From: Planctomycetota bacterium
GTDB lineage: Bacteria; Planctomycetota; Planctomycetia; Pirellulales; UBA1268
Direction of reading: 5' to 3'
NCBI GenBank assembly: GCA_027622795.1
Contig: JAQBZA010000004.1
Location: 1 to 25,699, forward strand
Length of the DNA: 25,699 nucleotides
Under the pieces are notes generated by a model. The model saw nothing but the letters and a program-made list of their open reading frames with translations. It did no database searches and was not told where the DNA came from. Positions 8,203 through 15,984 of this stretch are shown piece after piece. Each line of letters begins with the position of its first letter. Positions within the stretch are counted from its first letter, which is position 1. The position numbers and the translations under genes are program-made.

Positions 8203-9516
8203 ATGAGCGTACAGCGTGTGTTGGCACTGGTGCTCGGCGGTGGTCGTGGCACTCGGCTCTACCCGCTCACGCGCGACCGTTCCAAGCCGGCGGTGCCGCT
8301 GGCAGGCAAGTATCGGATCATCGATATCCCGCTCTCCAATTGTGTCAACAGTGGAGTGAAGCGGATCTATGTGCTCACGCAGTTCAACTCTGTGAGCCTC
8401 CATCGCCACATTCGCCGCACTTATACGTTCGACCCATTCAGCGGCGGCTACGTCGAGATCCTCGCCGCCCAGCAGACCCTCGACAGTTCCGGATGGTATC
8501 AGGGCACGGCCGACGCCGTGCGGCAAAACATCCGCTACCTACAGCAGCCCGACATCAAACATGTGCTGATTCTATCGGGTGACCAGCTCTATCGGATGAA
8601 CTACGCCGACATGCTTCACACACATACGTCAAGCAATGCCGATGTAACGATCGCCGGCATCCCGGTACACGATGAGGCCGCCTCGGCTCTCGGCATCATG
8701 CGGTTTGATCACGATGGTGTGGTGCAGGGCTTCCTTGAAAAGCCGCAGACATTGCCGGAGCTCGAGCATGTGCGGACCGATCCAGGCTGGATCGACCGCC
8801 ACGGCATCCCGTCAAATGGCCGCAGCCTCATGGCGAGCATGGGCATCTATCTGTTTGACCGCGACTGCCTTCTCGATCTCCTTACGAAGACCGACTATCA
8901 GGACTTCGGCCGCGAGGTGTTTCCGGCGGCGATCCGCGCCAAGAAGGTGCAACTCCATCCCTTCGACGGCTACTGGGAAGACATCGGTACGATCCGCTCC
9001 TACTACCAGTGCAACATCGACCTTGCCGCCACGCAGCCCCCCTTTGAACTGGCCAGCGCCGAGGCCCCGATCTACTCGCGCGCCCGCTTCCTGCCACCGA
9101 CGCGAATCGATGGGGCGAGCGTGCGGCACAGCCTGATCTCCGACGGCGGAGTGATTGGCGAGGGAGCGGTGATCGAAAACAGCGTGATCGGGCTGCGGTG
9201 CCGGATCGGCCGCAACGTGGTGATCCGCAATTCGGTAATTCTCGGCAACGACTTCTACGAGCACGATGAAAACATTGCCGCCAACACCACCCGTGGGCTT
9301 CCACCGCTGGCAATCGGCGATGGCACGATCATCGAGGGGGCGATCGTCGACAAGAACGTGCGGATCGGAAAGCGGGCCCGGATCGTGAACGATCACGGCT
9401 GGGAAACACTGGCCGACAGTGACCGCTTCACGGTGCGGGATGGCGTGGCTGTAGTGCCAAAGGACGCCATCATTCCTGATGGTTGGTTGCCTGAACCGAC
9501 CCTGGCGACAGGGTAG
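8203..9516 (+). CDS. glgC: glucose-1-phosphate adenylyltransferase (ADP-glucose pyrophosphorylase)
   Basis: GlgC makes ADP-glucose from ATP and glucose-1-phosphate, the committed step of bacterial glycogen synthesis in the cytoplasm. The 437-residue product has the nucleotide-binding loop GGGRGTRLYPLTRDRSKPAV from residue 12, followed by GKYRIIDIPLSNCVNSG, the sugar-phosphate site motif GFLEKPQ, and YWEDIGTI. A left-handed beta-helix hexapeptide domain covers roughly the last 130 residues (for example EGAVIENSVIG). Length and order are normal for the family. ATG 8203 is preferred over GTG 8179 because GAGGA lies seven bases before it and the N-terminus then matches the family. No other glycogen genes lie in the window. 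The last 47 bases overlap the convergent lipoprotein gene. Confidence 0.97.
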   Translation: MSVQRVLALVLGGGRGTRLYPLTRDRSKPAVPLAGKYRIIDIPLSNCVNSGVKRIYVLTQFNSVSLHRHIRRTYTFDPFSGGYVEILAAQQTLDSSGWYQGTADAVRQNIRYLQQPDIKHVLILSGDQLYRMNYADMLHTHTSSNADVTIAGIPVHDEAASALGIMRFDHDGVVQGFLEKPQTLPELEHVRTDPGWIDRHGIPSNGRSLMASMGIYLFDRDCLLDLLTKTDYQDFGREVFPAAIRAKKVQLHPFDGYWEDIGTIRSYYQCNIDLAATQPPFELASAEAPIYSRARFLPPTRIDGASVRHSLISDGGVIGEGAVIENSVIGLRCRIGRNVVIRNSVILGNDFYEHDENIAANTTRGLPPLAIGDGTIIEGAIVDKNVRIGKRARIVNDHGWETLADSDRFTVRDGVAVVPKDAIIPDGWLPEPTLATG

Positions 9517-9847
9517 CGGGTGATTTCGGCGACCGGTCGGGCGGGTATTTGGCCGTGGCCGGATCGGGATGTTTCGGCTCGTCGACATAGTCCGCAACGA
9601 CGACAGCGGCGGGATACGCCGCTACCGCTTCGTTGGCCTCGCCTGCATCGTAGTCCCCTTCGACGAGCGGCGGCCACGGAGTTGCGGTCACATTCAGTGG
9701 CAGGATCCCGTTACTGCGGGCACAAAAATCATTTTGCGGAGCGGAGCCATTGGGCACCGGTCCTGAATAGTCGAACGGGTCTGGGCACATCGTGCAGCCC
9801 GTGGCGGTGACCGCCAGCAACATCAGCGGCCAGGCGACACGCCTCAT
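9470..9847 (-). CDS. small lipoprotein with CPDPFDYSGP motif
   Basis: The product is a 125-residue predicted lipoprotein. The N-terminus MRRVAWPLMLLAVTATGC ends in a lipobox-like sequence with the lipidated Cys at residue 18. Directly after it comes CPDPFDYSGPVPNGSAPQ and NDFCARSNGILP, a cysteine-containing motif that I recall from many small planctomycete lipoproteins. The rest is Ala/Pro-rich, acidic and probably disordered. ATG 9847 is preceded by GGAGGA four to five bases upstream, so it is favoured over TTG 9859. Its 3' end overlaps the end of glgC by 47 bases on the opposite strand. The function is unknown; it is likely anchored in a membrane and exposed outside the cytoplasm. Confidence 0.75.
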   Translation of the reverse strand: MRRVAWPLMLLAVTATGCTMCPDPFDYSGPVPNGSAPQNDFCARSNGILPLNVTATPWPPLVEGDYDAGEANEAVAAYPAAVVVADYVDEPKHPDPATAKYPPDRSPKSPATLSPGSVQATNHQE

Positions 9848-9954
9848 CGCATCCTCCAAACACAGCCAGGAAAAATTCCGTCAGCGGCTGTTCCCTCCCC
9901 AAAGCACCCACTGGAGGTTTCGACCAGGTGCGGTCCCTATCTTCAGAAAAACCA

Positions 9955-10512
9955 TCACAACCGCACTCCCATGGCGGCCATGAGCACCTTCATGTCATCC
10001 CAAACGTCCCGCTTTGCCGCCGGATTCCGCAGCAGATATGACGGGTGATAGGTGCAAATGACACGGGCCGTGCCATGGTCAAACCACTTCTTCCTGAGTT
10101 TTCCAATTGACTCAGTCGTCTGGAGGAGAGCGTGGGCGGCGGACGTACCAAGACAGCAGATGAACTCCGGCTGGATGATTGCCAGTTGCCGCTCGAAATA
10201 GCTTCGGCAGTTGGCGACCTCGTCGGGGAGCGGCTGGCGGTTGCCGGGGGGGCGGCACTTGAGCACGTTGAGGATGTACACATCGTCACGGGAGAACGTG
10301 CAGGCCTCGATGATCTTCGTGAGCAACTGGCCGGCCCGGCCGACAAAGGGTATCCCGGACGCGTCTTCGTCAGCGCCTGGTGCCTCACCAAAAAAGCAGA
10401 GCCGGGCATTGGCCGGCCCCTCCCCAAACACGGTCTGTGTGCGACGCGTCGCCAGTTCTGCGCAACGCGTGCAATTGACCACCTCATCGCGGAGAATCCG
10501 CAAGGCCTGCAC
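9955..10512 (-). CDS. family 4 uracil-DNA glycosylase (catalytic domain)
   Basis: This open frame encodes a complete 185-residue catalytic domain of an iron-sulfur uracil-DNA glycosylase, which removes uracil from DNA in base-excision repair. Cluster cysteines are C14 and C17 (CTRC), C86 (LKCRPPGNRQPLPDE) and C102, the CX2C...CX15C spacing of family 4. Motif A is GEAPGADED at about 42-50 and the second active-site motif is HPSYLLRN at about 156-163. The only start in this frame is GTG 10512, which has a poor ribosome binding site. Just upstream, in a frame offset by -1, a reading frame beginning at ATG 10664 encodes what looks like the natural N-terminal linker of planctomycete homologues. 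The gene is therefore either frameshifted or started internally. It follows the DEAD-box helicase in the same direction. Confidence 0.88.
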   Translation of the reverse strand: MQALRILRDEVVNCTRCAELATRRTQTVFGEGPANARLCFFGEAPGADEDASGIPFVGRAGQLLTKIIEACTFSRDDVYILNVLKCRPPGNRQPLPDEVANCRSYFERQLAIIQPEFICCLGTSAAHALLQTTESIGKLRKKWFDHGTARVICTYHPSYLLRNPAAKRDVWDDMKVLMAAMGVRL

Positions 10513-10664
10513 CCGATCCGCCGAGCCATCGGCGGGGCAGTCACGTTCGCTTCTGCCTGTTTCGCGGTGGCGGAGGGTTGTCGCTTCCGGGGAAGGTTGG
10601 TCACACCGGCCAAAGAGAGGCTTTCCAGTCGCTGTGCCAGAGCCTTTGGGGAGCGGGAATCCAT
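10513..10664 (-). pseudogene. out-of-frame N-terminal linker of the uracil-DNA glycosylase gene
   Basis: ATG 10664 lies five bases beyond the helicase stop, where an operon gene would be expected to begin. It opens the frame MDSRSPKALAQRLESLSL, followed by AGVTNLPRKRQPSATAK and APPMARRIG. The pattern of a short helix, then GVTxLPR, then a low-complexity linker resembles the N-terminal leader of planctomycete family 4 uracil-DNA glycosylases as I recall them. This frame does not continue into the catalytic domain. A -1 shift somewhere in about 10505-10590 would join the two frames. Whether this is a mutation, a sequencing error or a genuine decoding event cannot be decided here. Confidence 0.5.
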
Positions 10665-10668
10665 GCGG

Positions 10669-12060
10669 TCACAGCGCGCGGCGATGGCGCTTCGGACCGC
10701 GGCCCTTGCCCAACAGCGGCGCGGCTGCCGGCTTCTTGGGTGGGGCGGGTTCGGCAGCTGCCTCAATCGGTGCCGCGGCCTCACCCGGATGCCGTTCGCC
10801 CTGCGGGCTGGCAGCATCCCGCATCCGCCGATCGCAGGCCTGGAAGCCGACGATCTCGTCCCGCTCAAGGAGTTTGTCGATCCGTAGCTCGATCCGAGTG
10901 AGCTGCGGGCCCTCTTCCGGCGCCACGAACGTGTAGGCCACGCCCTCGCGGCCCATGCGGCCCGTGCGACCAACACGGTGGACGTAATCGTCACAAAACT
11001 CAGGGATGTCGTAGTTGATGATGTGTGAAACACTGGATACATCGATGCCACGGCCCACCACGTCGGTGGCGACGAGGATCTTCACGGAGCCCTCGCGGAA
11101 CTGTCGCATCACGCGGTCGCGGACATTTTGGGCGAGGTCGCCGTGGATGCAGGCCACTTCGGTGGTGTCGCCGCCACGGCGGCCCCGTTTGCGGGCCAGC
11201 CGCTCGTAGACCTTGTCGGTGCCCCGCTTGGTGCGGCAGAAGACGATCACCTGCCGCGGCTGCTCCCGCTCCAGAAGCTGCTCGAGCAGATCAAACTTCC
11301 GTGTGGGGTCGACCGTGAAATACCGCTGCTCGATTGTCTCCACGGCGATGTCGCGGCTGGAGAAGTCGAGCGTCTCATGGTCGCGCATGTAGCGCTTGGC
11401 GATCGTGATCACCGGCGGCGGCACCGTGGCGGACAGCAGCAACGTCTGCCGGCTCTCCGGGCAGCGGCGGAGAATCTTTTCGATGTCGGGACGGAAGCCG
11501 ATGTCGAGCATGCGGTCGGCCTCGTCAAGCGTGACGATCTCAAGATCACCGAGCATGATCGTGCCACGGCTCAGGTGGTCGAGCACGCGGCCCGGCGTGC
11601 CGACGATCACCTGTGGCCGCTTCGCAAGTTTGTCGATCTGCCCCTTGATCGGCTTGCCGCCATAGACGGCCACGCATCGCAGTTTGGAACCATGGGCGAG
11701 CTTCTCGAACTCGTCCTTCACCTGCACCGCGAGTTCACGGGTGGGCACAAGCACAAGCGCTCGAGGACCATCGCCCCGCGGGGGCACGTGGGTGAGCCGC
11801 TCGAGAATTGGCAGCACAAACGAGGCCGTCTTACCGGTGCCCGTGCGGGCTTGGCCGAGAACGTCGATGCCGGTGATCGCACGAGGAATCAGGCCCGCCT
11901 GCACCGGGGTGGGATGGGTATAGCCGGCGCGGCGGACCGCCTCCAGCGTCGATTCCGAAAGGCCCAGTGAATCGAATGTTTCCTGCTGGTCGCCACCAGC
12001 CGGCTGCGGGCTACTACCCTGCGGGGCGTCTGTGTGGCGGCCCCGATGTTCAAGCGACAC
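10669..12060 (-). CDS. DEAD-box ATP-dependent RNA helicase
   Basis: The product is a 463-residue RNA helicase of the RhlE/CsdA/DbpA superfamily, acting on structured RNA in ribosome assembly, decay or cold adaptation. The Q motif (FDSLGL...TPVQ, Q54), Walker A ARTGTGKT at 71-78, PTREL at 106-110, TPGRVLD at 155-161, DEAD at 179-182, SAT at 210-212, GRGID at 336-340 and HRVGRTGR at 361-368 are all present in order. The last 70 residues are Ala/Pro-rich with a basic end (GKGRGPKRHRR), a likely RNA-binding tail. The start is GTG 12060. Its ribosome binding site GAGGA is nine bases upstream and lies inside a perfect 9-base inverted repeat. The uracil-DNA glycosylase gene follows closely on the same strand. 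The subfamily cannot be fixed with confidence. Confidence 0.95.
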   Translation of the reverse strand: MSLEHRGRHTDAPQGSSPQPAGGDQQETFDSLGLSESTLEAVRRAGYTHPTPVQAGLIPRAITGIDVLGQARTGTGKTASFVLPILERLTHVPPRGDGPRALVLVPTRELAVQVKDEFEKLAHGSKLRCVAVYGGKPIKGQIDKLAKRPQVIVGTPGRVLDHLSRGTIMLGDLEIVTLDEADRMLDIGFRPDIEKILRRCPESRQTLLLSATVPPPVITIAKRYMRDHETLDFSSRDIAVETIEQRYFTVDPTRKFDLLEQLLEREQPRQVIVFCRTKRGTDKVYERLARKRGRRGGDTTEVACIHGDLAQNVRDRVMRQFREGSVKILVATDVVGRGIDVSSVSHIINYDIPEFCDDYVHRVGRTGRMGREGVAYTFVAPEEGPQLTRIELRIDKLLERDEIVGFQACDRRMRDAASPQGERHPGEAAAPIEAAAEPAPPKKPAAAPLLGKGRGPKRHRRAL

Positions 12061-12066
12061 TACGGA

Positions 12067-12093
12067 TTTTCCTCATACGTTCGTTGAGGAAAA
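12067..12093 (-). promoter_or_regulatory. leader hairpin covering the helicase ribosome binding site
   Basis: TTTTCCTCA at 12067-12075 and TGAGGAAAA at 12085-12093 are exact reverse complements with a 9-base loop. In the minus-strand transcript the 3' arm contains the only good Shine-Dalgarno of the helicase gene (GAGGA, nine bases before GUG 12060), and the 5' arm UUUUCCUCA would pair with it. The structure would hide the ribosome binding site, as in RNA thermometers or autoregulated leaders. The sequence is seen directly; the regulatory role is inference. A DNA operator for a dimeric regulator is the main alternative. Confidence 0.5.
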
Positions 12094-12129
12094 GGTACCA
12101 CGCCGTGGAAATCCGGGCAAATGCGGGAT

Positions 12130-12176
12130 GACAGGCTGAAGCCTGTCCTACTTTCCTGACAGGCTTTAACCTGTCA
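12130..12176. repeat. pair of REP-like palindromes
   Basis: There are two adjacent hairpins. GACAGGC-TGAA-GCCTGTC is at 12130-12147 and TGACAGG-CTTTAA-CCTGTCA is at 12157-12176, each with a 7-base perfect stem. They share the ACAGGCT core and so look like two degenerate copies of one element. They lie 39 bases beyond the sdhB stop and before the helicase leader. They could terminate or stabilise the sdhCAB message. Similar AGGCTGAAGCCTGTCCTAC elements are, as I recall, dispersed in Pirellula-like genomes. No second locus occurs in this window. Confidence 0.6.
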
Positions 12177-12214
12177 ATCCGGCCGTGTCGCACGCCAAGG
12201 GCTACGCCACAGAA

Positions 12215-13060
12215 CTAGCGGTCAAACAGCTTCTTGATCGCCCACACCGTGGCGGCCCGGCCGGCCCGGGCGATCGACCGCGTCAGCGGAATGTGCTTCG
12301 GACACACAGCCACACAGTTTTGGGCGTTGCCGCACATCTGGATGCCACCCTGCGACGTGAGCGACTCCATCCGTTCGTCGGCAATCATCTTGCCGATCGG
12401 ATGAGCATTGAAGAGCATCGCCTGGCTTACCGCGTGCGGCCCCACGAAGCCCTCGTCAAATGCCTCCCGCCGCCGCTGCTCAAACGCCTCCTGCGACTCG
12501 TCATCCCGCCGTACCATCTCGATCTTCGTGAATTGCGGGCAGGCCTCGAGGCAGCAGCCGCAGCTGATGCAGGTAGCGAGGGGATAGGCGTCTTCCTGCT
12601 CCTCCGGCGACACCCGCGGGCCGGGGCCGTGGTCATACGACCCATCGACCGGCACCCAGGCCTTCACCCGCTCCAGCGACCGGAAGAGCCGGCTGCGATC
12701 GACACACAGATCACGCACCACCGGAAACTTCGTCATCGGCCGCAGTTCGATCTCATCCCCCTCGTCGAGCAGGTTGTCGACGAGCGCCGAGCAGGCCATC
12801 CGCGTGCGGCCGTTGATCAGCATCGTGCACGAGCCGCAGACCTCCTCCAGGCAGCTGCAATCCCAGGCCACCGGCGGCACGGGCTGGCCGTCTTCCGCAT
12901 GGGCCAGGGCCGCGATCTTCTGCAGCACGCTGATCACGTTCATGTTGGGCTCGTAGGGCACGTCGAAGTGCTGCCAGTAGCTCTCCTCGCCCGGAGCATC
13001 CTGACGTAACACGCGGACACGGACCGATCGGGGGGCCGACGATTCAACCAGCTGGATCAT
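12215..13060 (-). CDS. sdhB: succinate dehydrogenase/fumarate reductase iron-sulfur subunit
   Basis: SdhB carries electrons from the flavoprotein to the membrane quinone site in complex II. The 281-residue product has a plant-type [2Fe-2S] set at C70, C75, C78 and C90 (CLEEVCGSC...C). The [4Fe-4S] set CISCGCCLEACP is at C164, C167, C170 and C174. The [3Fe-4S] region uses C243, C249 and C253 (CGNAQNCVAVCP). ATG 13060 has GGAG about eight bases upstream. It is the last gene of sdhC-sdhA-sdhB, 13 bases after the sdhA stop. The protein is close to the Bacillus/epsilonproteobacterial menaquinone-type enzymes in domain order. The direction of reaction (succinate oxidation or fumarate reduction) is not determined by sequence, although an aerobic TCA-cycle role is most likely. 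Confidence 0.96.
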   Translation of the reverse strand: MIQLVESSAPRSVRVRVLRQDAPGEESYWQHFDVPYEPNMNVISVLQKIAALAHAEDGQPVPPVAWDCSCLEEVCGSCTMLINGRTRMACSALVDNLLDEGDEIELRPMTKFPVVRDLCVDRSRLFRSLERVKAWVPVDGSYDHGPGPRVSPEEQEDAYPLATCISCGCCLEACPQFTKIEMVRRDDESQEAFEQRRREAFDEGFVGPHAVSQAMLFNAHPIGKMIADERMESLTSQGGIQMCGNAQNCVAVCPKHIPLTRSIARAGRAATVWAIKKLFDR

Positions 13061-13073
13061 GGGCTCGCTCTCC

Positions 13074-15062
13074 TCAGGCGCCTGATGTGACCGGGCCCGC
13101 CGCGGCTGCGGCGTGGCCGTTGGTGGCGGCCTTGGCGGCCTGCCGTTGCTTCCACACTTCCTCGATCACTTCGCCCCCCACCAGGCCGTAGAGTCGTGGC
13201 CGCGGCGGAATCAGCGAGGTGTCGATATCCTCATACGAAATCTCCGGGTGGCCGTCGGCGCCGTGCTTGGCCACGGTCGTCTTCAGCCAGCGGCGGGTGT
13301 TTTCCTCAAACCGATCACACCAGGCCTCCGCCTCCCGCCGCTTCTCGGCCGGATCGGTGGCGGCAATGCCCGGCATCGCGAAATCGGGCTTGAAGTGGGC
13401 CCCGCGGCATTCATCCCGCTGCAGCGCCCCTTTCAGGATCAGCTTCGCCAGCGGAAACATGTCGCCGAGCGACTTGGTAAACACCACATTCTGATTGGTC
13501 CAATTGCCGGTGTCGGAGATCGCACACGTCCGCCACCGCTCCTCGAGCGCACAGACCTCGGCATATGCCGCCGCGAGCTGGTCATTCCGCCGCACCACCG
13601 TGGCGGTGCGGGTCATGATGTTGCCGAGTTCCTGATGGAGGTCGTAGGGATTTTCAACGCCCGCCGTGCGGGAGAGCAACGCCTTGTGCCGCTCCTCCTG
13701 CCGCCGGATCGCCGCGGCAAAGAGCGATTCCGTGCCCGCAGAAGACTGGCCGCCGGCGATCACGCCGGGAGCACAGAACAGCCCGGTAAAGATGCACGAG
13801 AGGAGCGAGTTGGCCCCGAGCCGGTTGGCTCCGTGATACTGGTAGTCGCACTCGCCGATCGCGTAGAGACCGGGAATGTTGGTCTGCTGGTTGCGGGGCG
13901 AGCCCTCGACGAGACCGCCGGTTGCACTCTTTTCATAATCAACCCACAGGCCACCCATCGAGTAGTGGACGGCGGGGAAGATCTTCATCGGCTCCGACCG
14001 CGGATCGACCCCCTGAAACTTCTCATAGATCTCGAGGATGCCGCCGAGCTTGCGGTCGAGAGTCTCCCGCGGAATGTGGGTGAGGTCGAGGTAGACGCAG
14101 AGGCGGTCTTTTTCCACCGACAGGCCGTCGGTGGTGCAGATGTCGAAAATCTCGCGGGTGGCGATATCGCGGGGCACGAGATTGCCATATTTCGGATACC
14201 GCTCCTCGAGGAAGTAATACCGCTCGGCCTCGGGAATGTTTTTCGGCGACCGCGGATCCTGCGGCGTCCGCGGCACCCACACCCGGCCCCCCTCGCCACG
14301 GGCGCTCTCGCTCATCAGCCGCAGCTTGTCGGCGCCGGGGATGGCCGTGGGATGCACCTGGATGAACTCGCCGTTGGCATAGCCCGCCCCGGCCTGATAG
14401 GCGCGGCTCACGGCGCTGCCGGTACAGACCATCGACATCGTCGAGCGGCCGTACACCAGCCCGCAGCCGCCGGTGGCCAGAATCACGGCATCGGCCGGGA
14501 AGGCCCGAAACTCCATCGACACCAGATCCTGGCAGACCGCGCCGCGGCAGCGGCCCGAGTCGTCGAGCACCGGCTCGAGGAAGTCCCAAAACTCCCATTT
14601 CTTAACGAGCCCCTCCACCTCCCAGCGGCGGACCTGCTCGTCGAGCGAGTAGAGCAGCTGCTGGCCGGTGGTGGCGCCGGCAAAGCTCGTCCGCTTGTAG
14701 AGGGTGCCGCCGAAGCGGCGTTGGTCGCGAAAGCCCTCCGGCGTGCGGTTGAAGGGCACGCCGAGGCGGTCCATGAGGTCGACGATCCGCGGCCCCCAGT
14801 CGGCCATCTCCTTCACTGGCGGCTGGTGCTGGAGGAAATCACCGCCGTAGACCGTGTCATCGAAGTGCTTCCACTCGTTGTCCCCCTGCTGCCGGGTGAG
14901 GGCGTTGACGCTGTTGATGCCCCCCTGGGCGCAGACGCTGTGCGACCGCTTCACCGGCACAAGGCTAACGAGGTCGACATGCACGCCGAGTTCGGCCATC
15001 CGCATCGTGGCAGCCAGACCGGCCAGACCGCCACCAATCACGAGCACGCGTTGCTGTGCCAT
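13074..15062 (-). CDS. sdhA: succinate dehydrogenase/fumarate reductase flavoprotein subunit
   Basis: SdhA is the catalytic subunit that oxidises succinate with covalently bound FAD. The 662-residue product starts with the Rossmann loop VLVIGGGLAGLAATM and has the flavinylation motif RSHSVCAQGGIN with the FAD-linking His at residue 41. Further family motifs are HPTAIPGADKLRLMSESARG (substrate-site Arg), PAVHYSMGGLWVD and GANRLGANSLLSC. The CAQGGIN form and the order of the operon match the non-classical menaquinone-type SdhA/FrdA. ATG 15062 has GAGGAG about ten bases upstream and lies four bases after the sdhC stop, so the genes are tightly coupled. No lesions are visible. Confidence 0.97.
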   Translation of the reverse strand: MAQQRVLVIGGGLAGLAATMRMAELGVHVDLVSLVPVKRSHSVCAQGGINSVNALTRQQGDNEWKHFDDTVYGGDFLQHQPPVKEMADWGPRIVDLMDRLGVPFNRTPEGFRDQRRFGGTLYKRTSFAGATTGQQLLYSLDEQVRRWEVEGLVKKWEFWDFLEPVLDDSGRCRGAVCQDLVSMEFRAFPADAVILATGGCGLVYGRSTMSMVCTGSAVSRAYQAGAGYANGEFIQVHPTAIPGADKLRLMSESARGEGGRVWVPRTPQDPRSPKNIPEAERYYFLEERYPKYGNLVPRDIATREIFDICTTDGLSVEKDRLCVYLDLTHIPRETLDRKLGGILEIYEKFQGVDPRSEPMKIFPAVHYSMGGLWVDYEKSATGGLVEGSPRNQQTNIPGLYAIGECDYQYHGANRLGANSLLSCIFTGLFCAPGVIAGGQSSAGTESLFAAAIRRQEERHKALLSRTAGVENPYDLHQELGNIMTRTATVVRRNDQLAAAYAEVCALEERWRTCAISDTGNWTNQNVVFTKSLGDMFPLAKLILKGALQRDECRGAHFKPDFAMPGIAATDPAEKRREAEAWCDRFEENTRRWLKTTVAKHGADGHPEISYEDIDTSLIPPRPRLYGLVGGEVIEEVWKQRQAAKAATNGHAAAAAGPVTSGA

Positions 15063-15066
15063 CGGA

Positions 15067-15816
15067 TCACTTCTCCTCAGGAATGGTGTCTTTGCCCTCG
15101 AGCATCTTCTTCACGTCGTCCATGCGAGTCTCGATCGCGCGGGCCTCGGCGATATCGACCGCCCGCATACCGGCCAGCGCCCCCAGGCCGGCCCCGCCGA
15201 GCACCACGCCCACAGCGACACTGATCCAGCTCGCCCGTCGCATCGCGGCAGGGCTCGTCCAGAGGCCCCAGGTGATGCCGAGCGTCCACAGGCCGTTGGC
15301 GAAATGAAACACCGTCGACAGGATGCCGATGCCATACAGGATTGCCACGATCATCGGCTGCAGGGCGGTCGCTGCCGAACTCGACGCATGGTGCGGATCA
15401 AACTTGCCGCCACCGAAGGGAGTGCCCAGCCAGTGCAGCTGCAGCACATGCCAAACGATAAACGCAAAGGCGATCATGCCCGTGGCCCGCTGGAGTGTGT
15501 AGCGGACATTGCTCACATACGGATACGACCCAACATTGGGCATCCCATTGGCGATGATGATGAAGCCAACCGTGGCATGAAACAGCATCGGCAGAAAGAT
15601 GAAGGCCCACTCAATCGGCACCAGGAGCGGACCCAGGGAATGAATCAGGTCAACCCGCGATTGGAAGCTTCCCGGGCCGGCCAGAACCGACGCATTCGTC
15701 AGCAGGTGCACAACCAGAAAGGCACCGACCGGGATCAATCCAGACAGCGAGAAGAGCCGATAGATGAGAAATTGATGGCGGGCAAGAAAGGAAGGCGACG
15801 ACTCTCGATCGCTCAC
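15067..15816 (-). CDS. sdhC: succinate dehydrogenase cytochrome b558 subunit
   Basis: This is the membrane anchor of complex II, with about five transmembrane helices and 249 residues. Candidate haem-ligand histidines lie in the helices at H37 (GAFLVVHLLTNAS), H80 (MLFHATVGF), H123 (FIVWHVLQLHWLG) and H171 (STVFHFANGLWTLG). This is the arrangement of the single-polypeptide, di-haem cytochrome b558 of menaquinone-linked enzymes such as that of Bacillus subtilis. There is accordingly no sdhD gene. GTG 15816 is preferred because GAGG lies six bases before it. ATG 15837 is in frame, would add seven residues, and has no visible ribosome binding site. It is the first gene of the operon, and a sigma70-like promoter lies 127-155 bases upstream. 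Confidence 0.93.
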   Translation of the reverse strand: MSDRESSPSFLARHQFLIYRLFSLSGLIPVGAFLVVHLLTNASVLAGPGSFQSRVDLIHSLGPLLVPIEWAFIFLPMLFHATVGFIIIANGMPNVGSYPYVSNVRYTLQRATGMIAFAFIVWHVLQLHWLGTPFGGGKFDPHHASSSAATALQPMIVAILYGIGILSTVFHFANGLWTLGITWGLWTSPAAMRRASWISVAVGVVLGGAGLGALAGMRAVDIAEARAIETRMDDVKKMLEGKDTIPEEK

Positions 15817-15942
15817 AACGGGCCTCGTAGGGGGCATGCAAGGCGTCGGCCGGGGGCGGTTGCTCCACGCCGTCGCGGCAACTGTCCTGATCGGCGTCTG
15901 ACGACCGCAGCGCTGTCGCTCACCGAACCGACCGCAAGAAGG

Positions 15943-15970
15943 AGTATAGGGAAGCCACTACCACCGGCAA
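15943..15970 (-). promoter_or_regulatory. candidate sigma70-like promoter of sdhCAB
   Basis: Read on the minus strand, TTGCCG (15970-15965) and TATACT (15948-15943) are 16 bases apart. This gives a leader of about 125 bases before sdhC. The -10 matches consensus at five of six positions and the -35 at four. Its -35 box is separated by only 14 bases from the -35 box of the divergent promoter. Confidence 0.45.
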
Positions 15971-15984
15971 CGGCACCGCGGCAT

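Noticed and set aside
9990..10512. Continuation of the frame that starts upstream of the uracil-DNA glycosylase, as an independent gene.
   Set aside because: After about codon 50 the translation becomes Arg/Cys/Ser-rich shadow sequence, while the overlapping frame encodes a complete glycosylase domain. Only the N-terminal piece (10513-10664) looks like real coding sequence.
13113..15224. 703-codon plus-strand open frame opposite sdhA.
   Set aside because: It is antisense to a complete SdhA with all catalytic motifs. Composition is typical of a GC-rich shadow frame.
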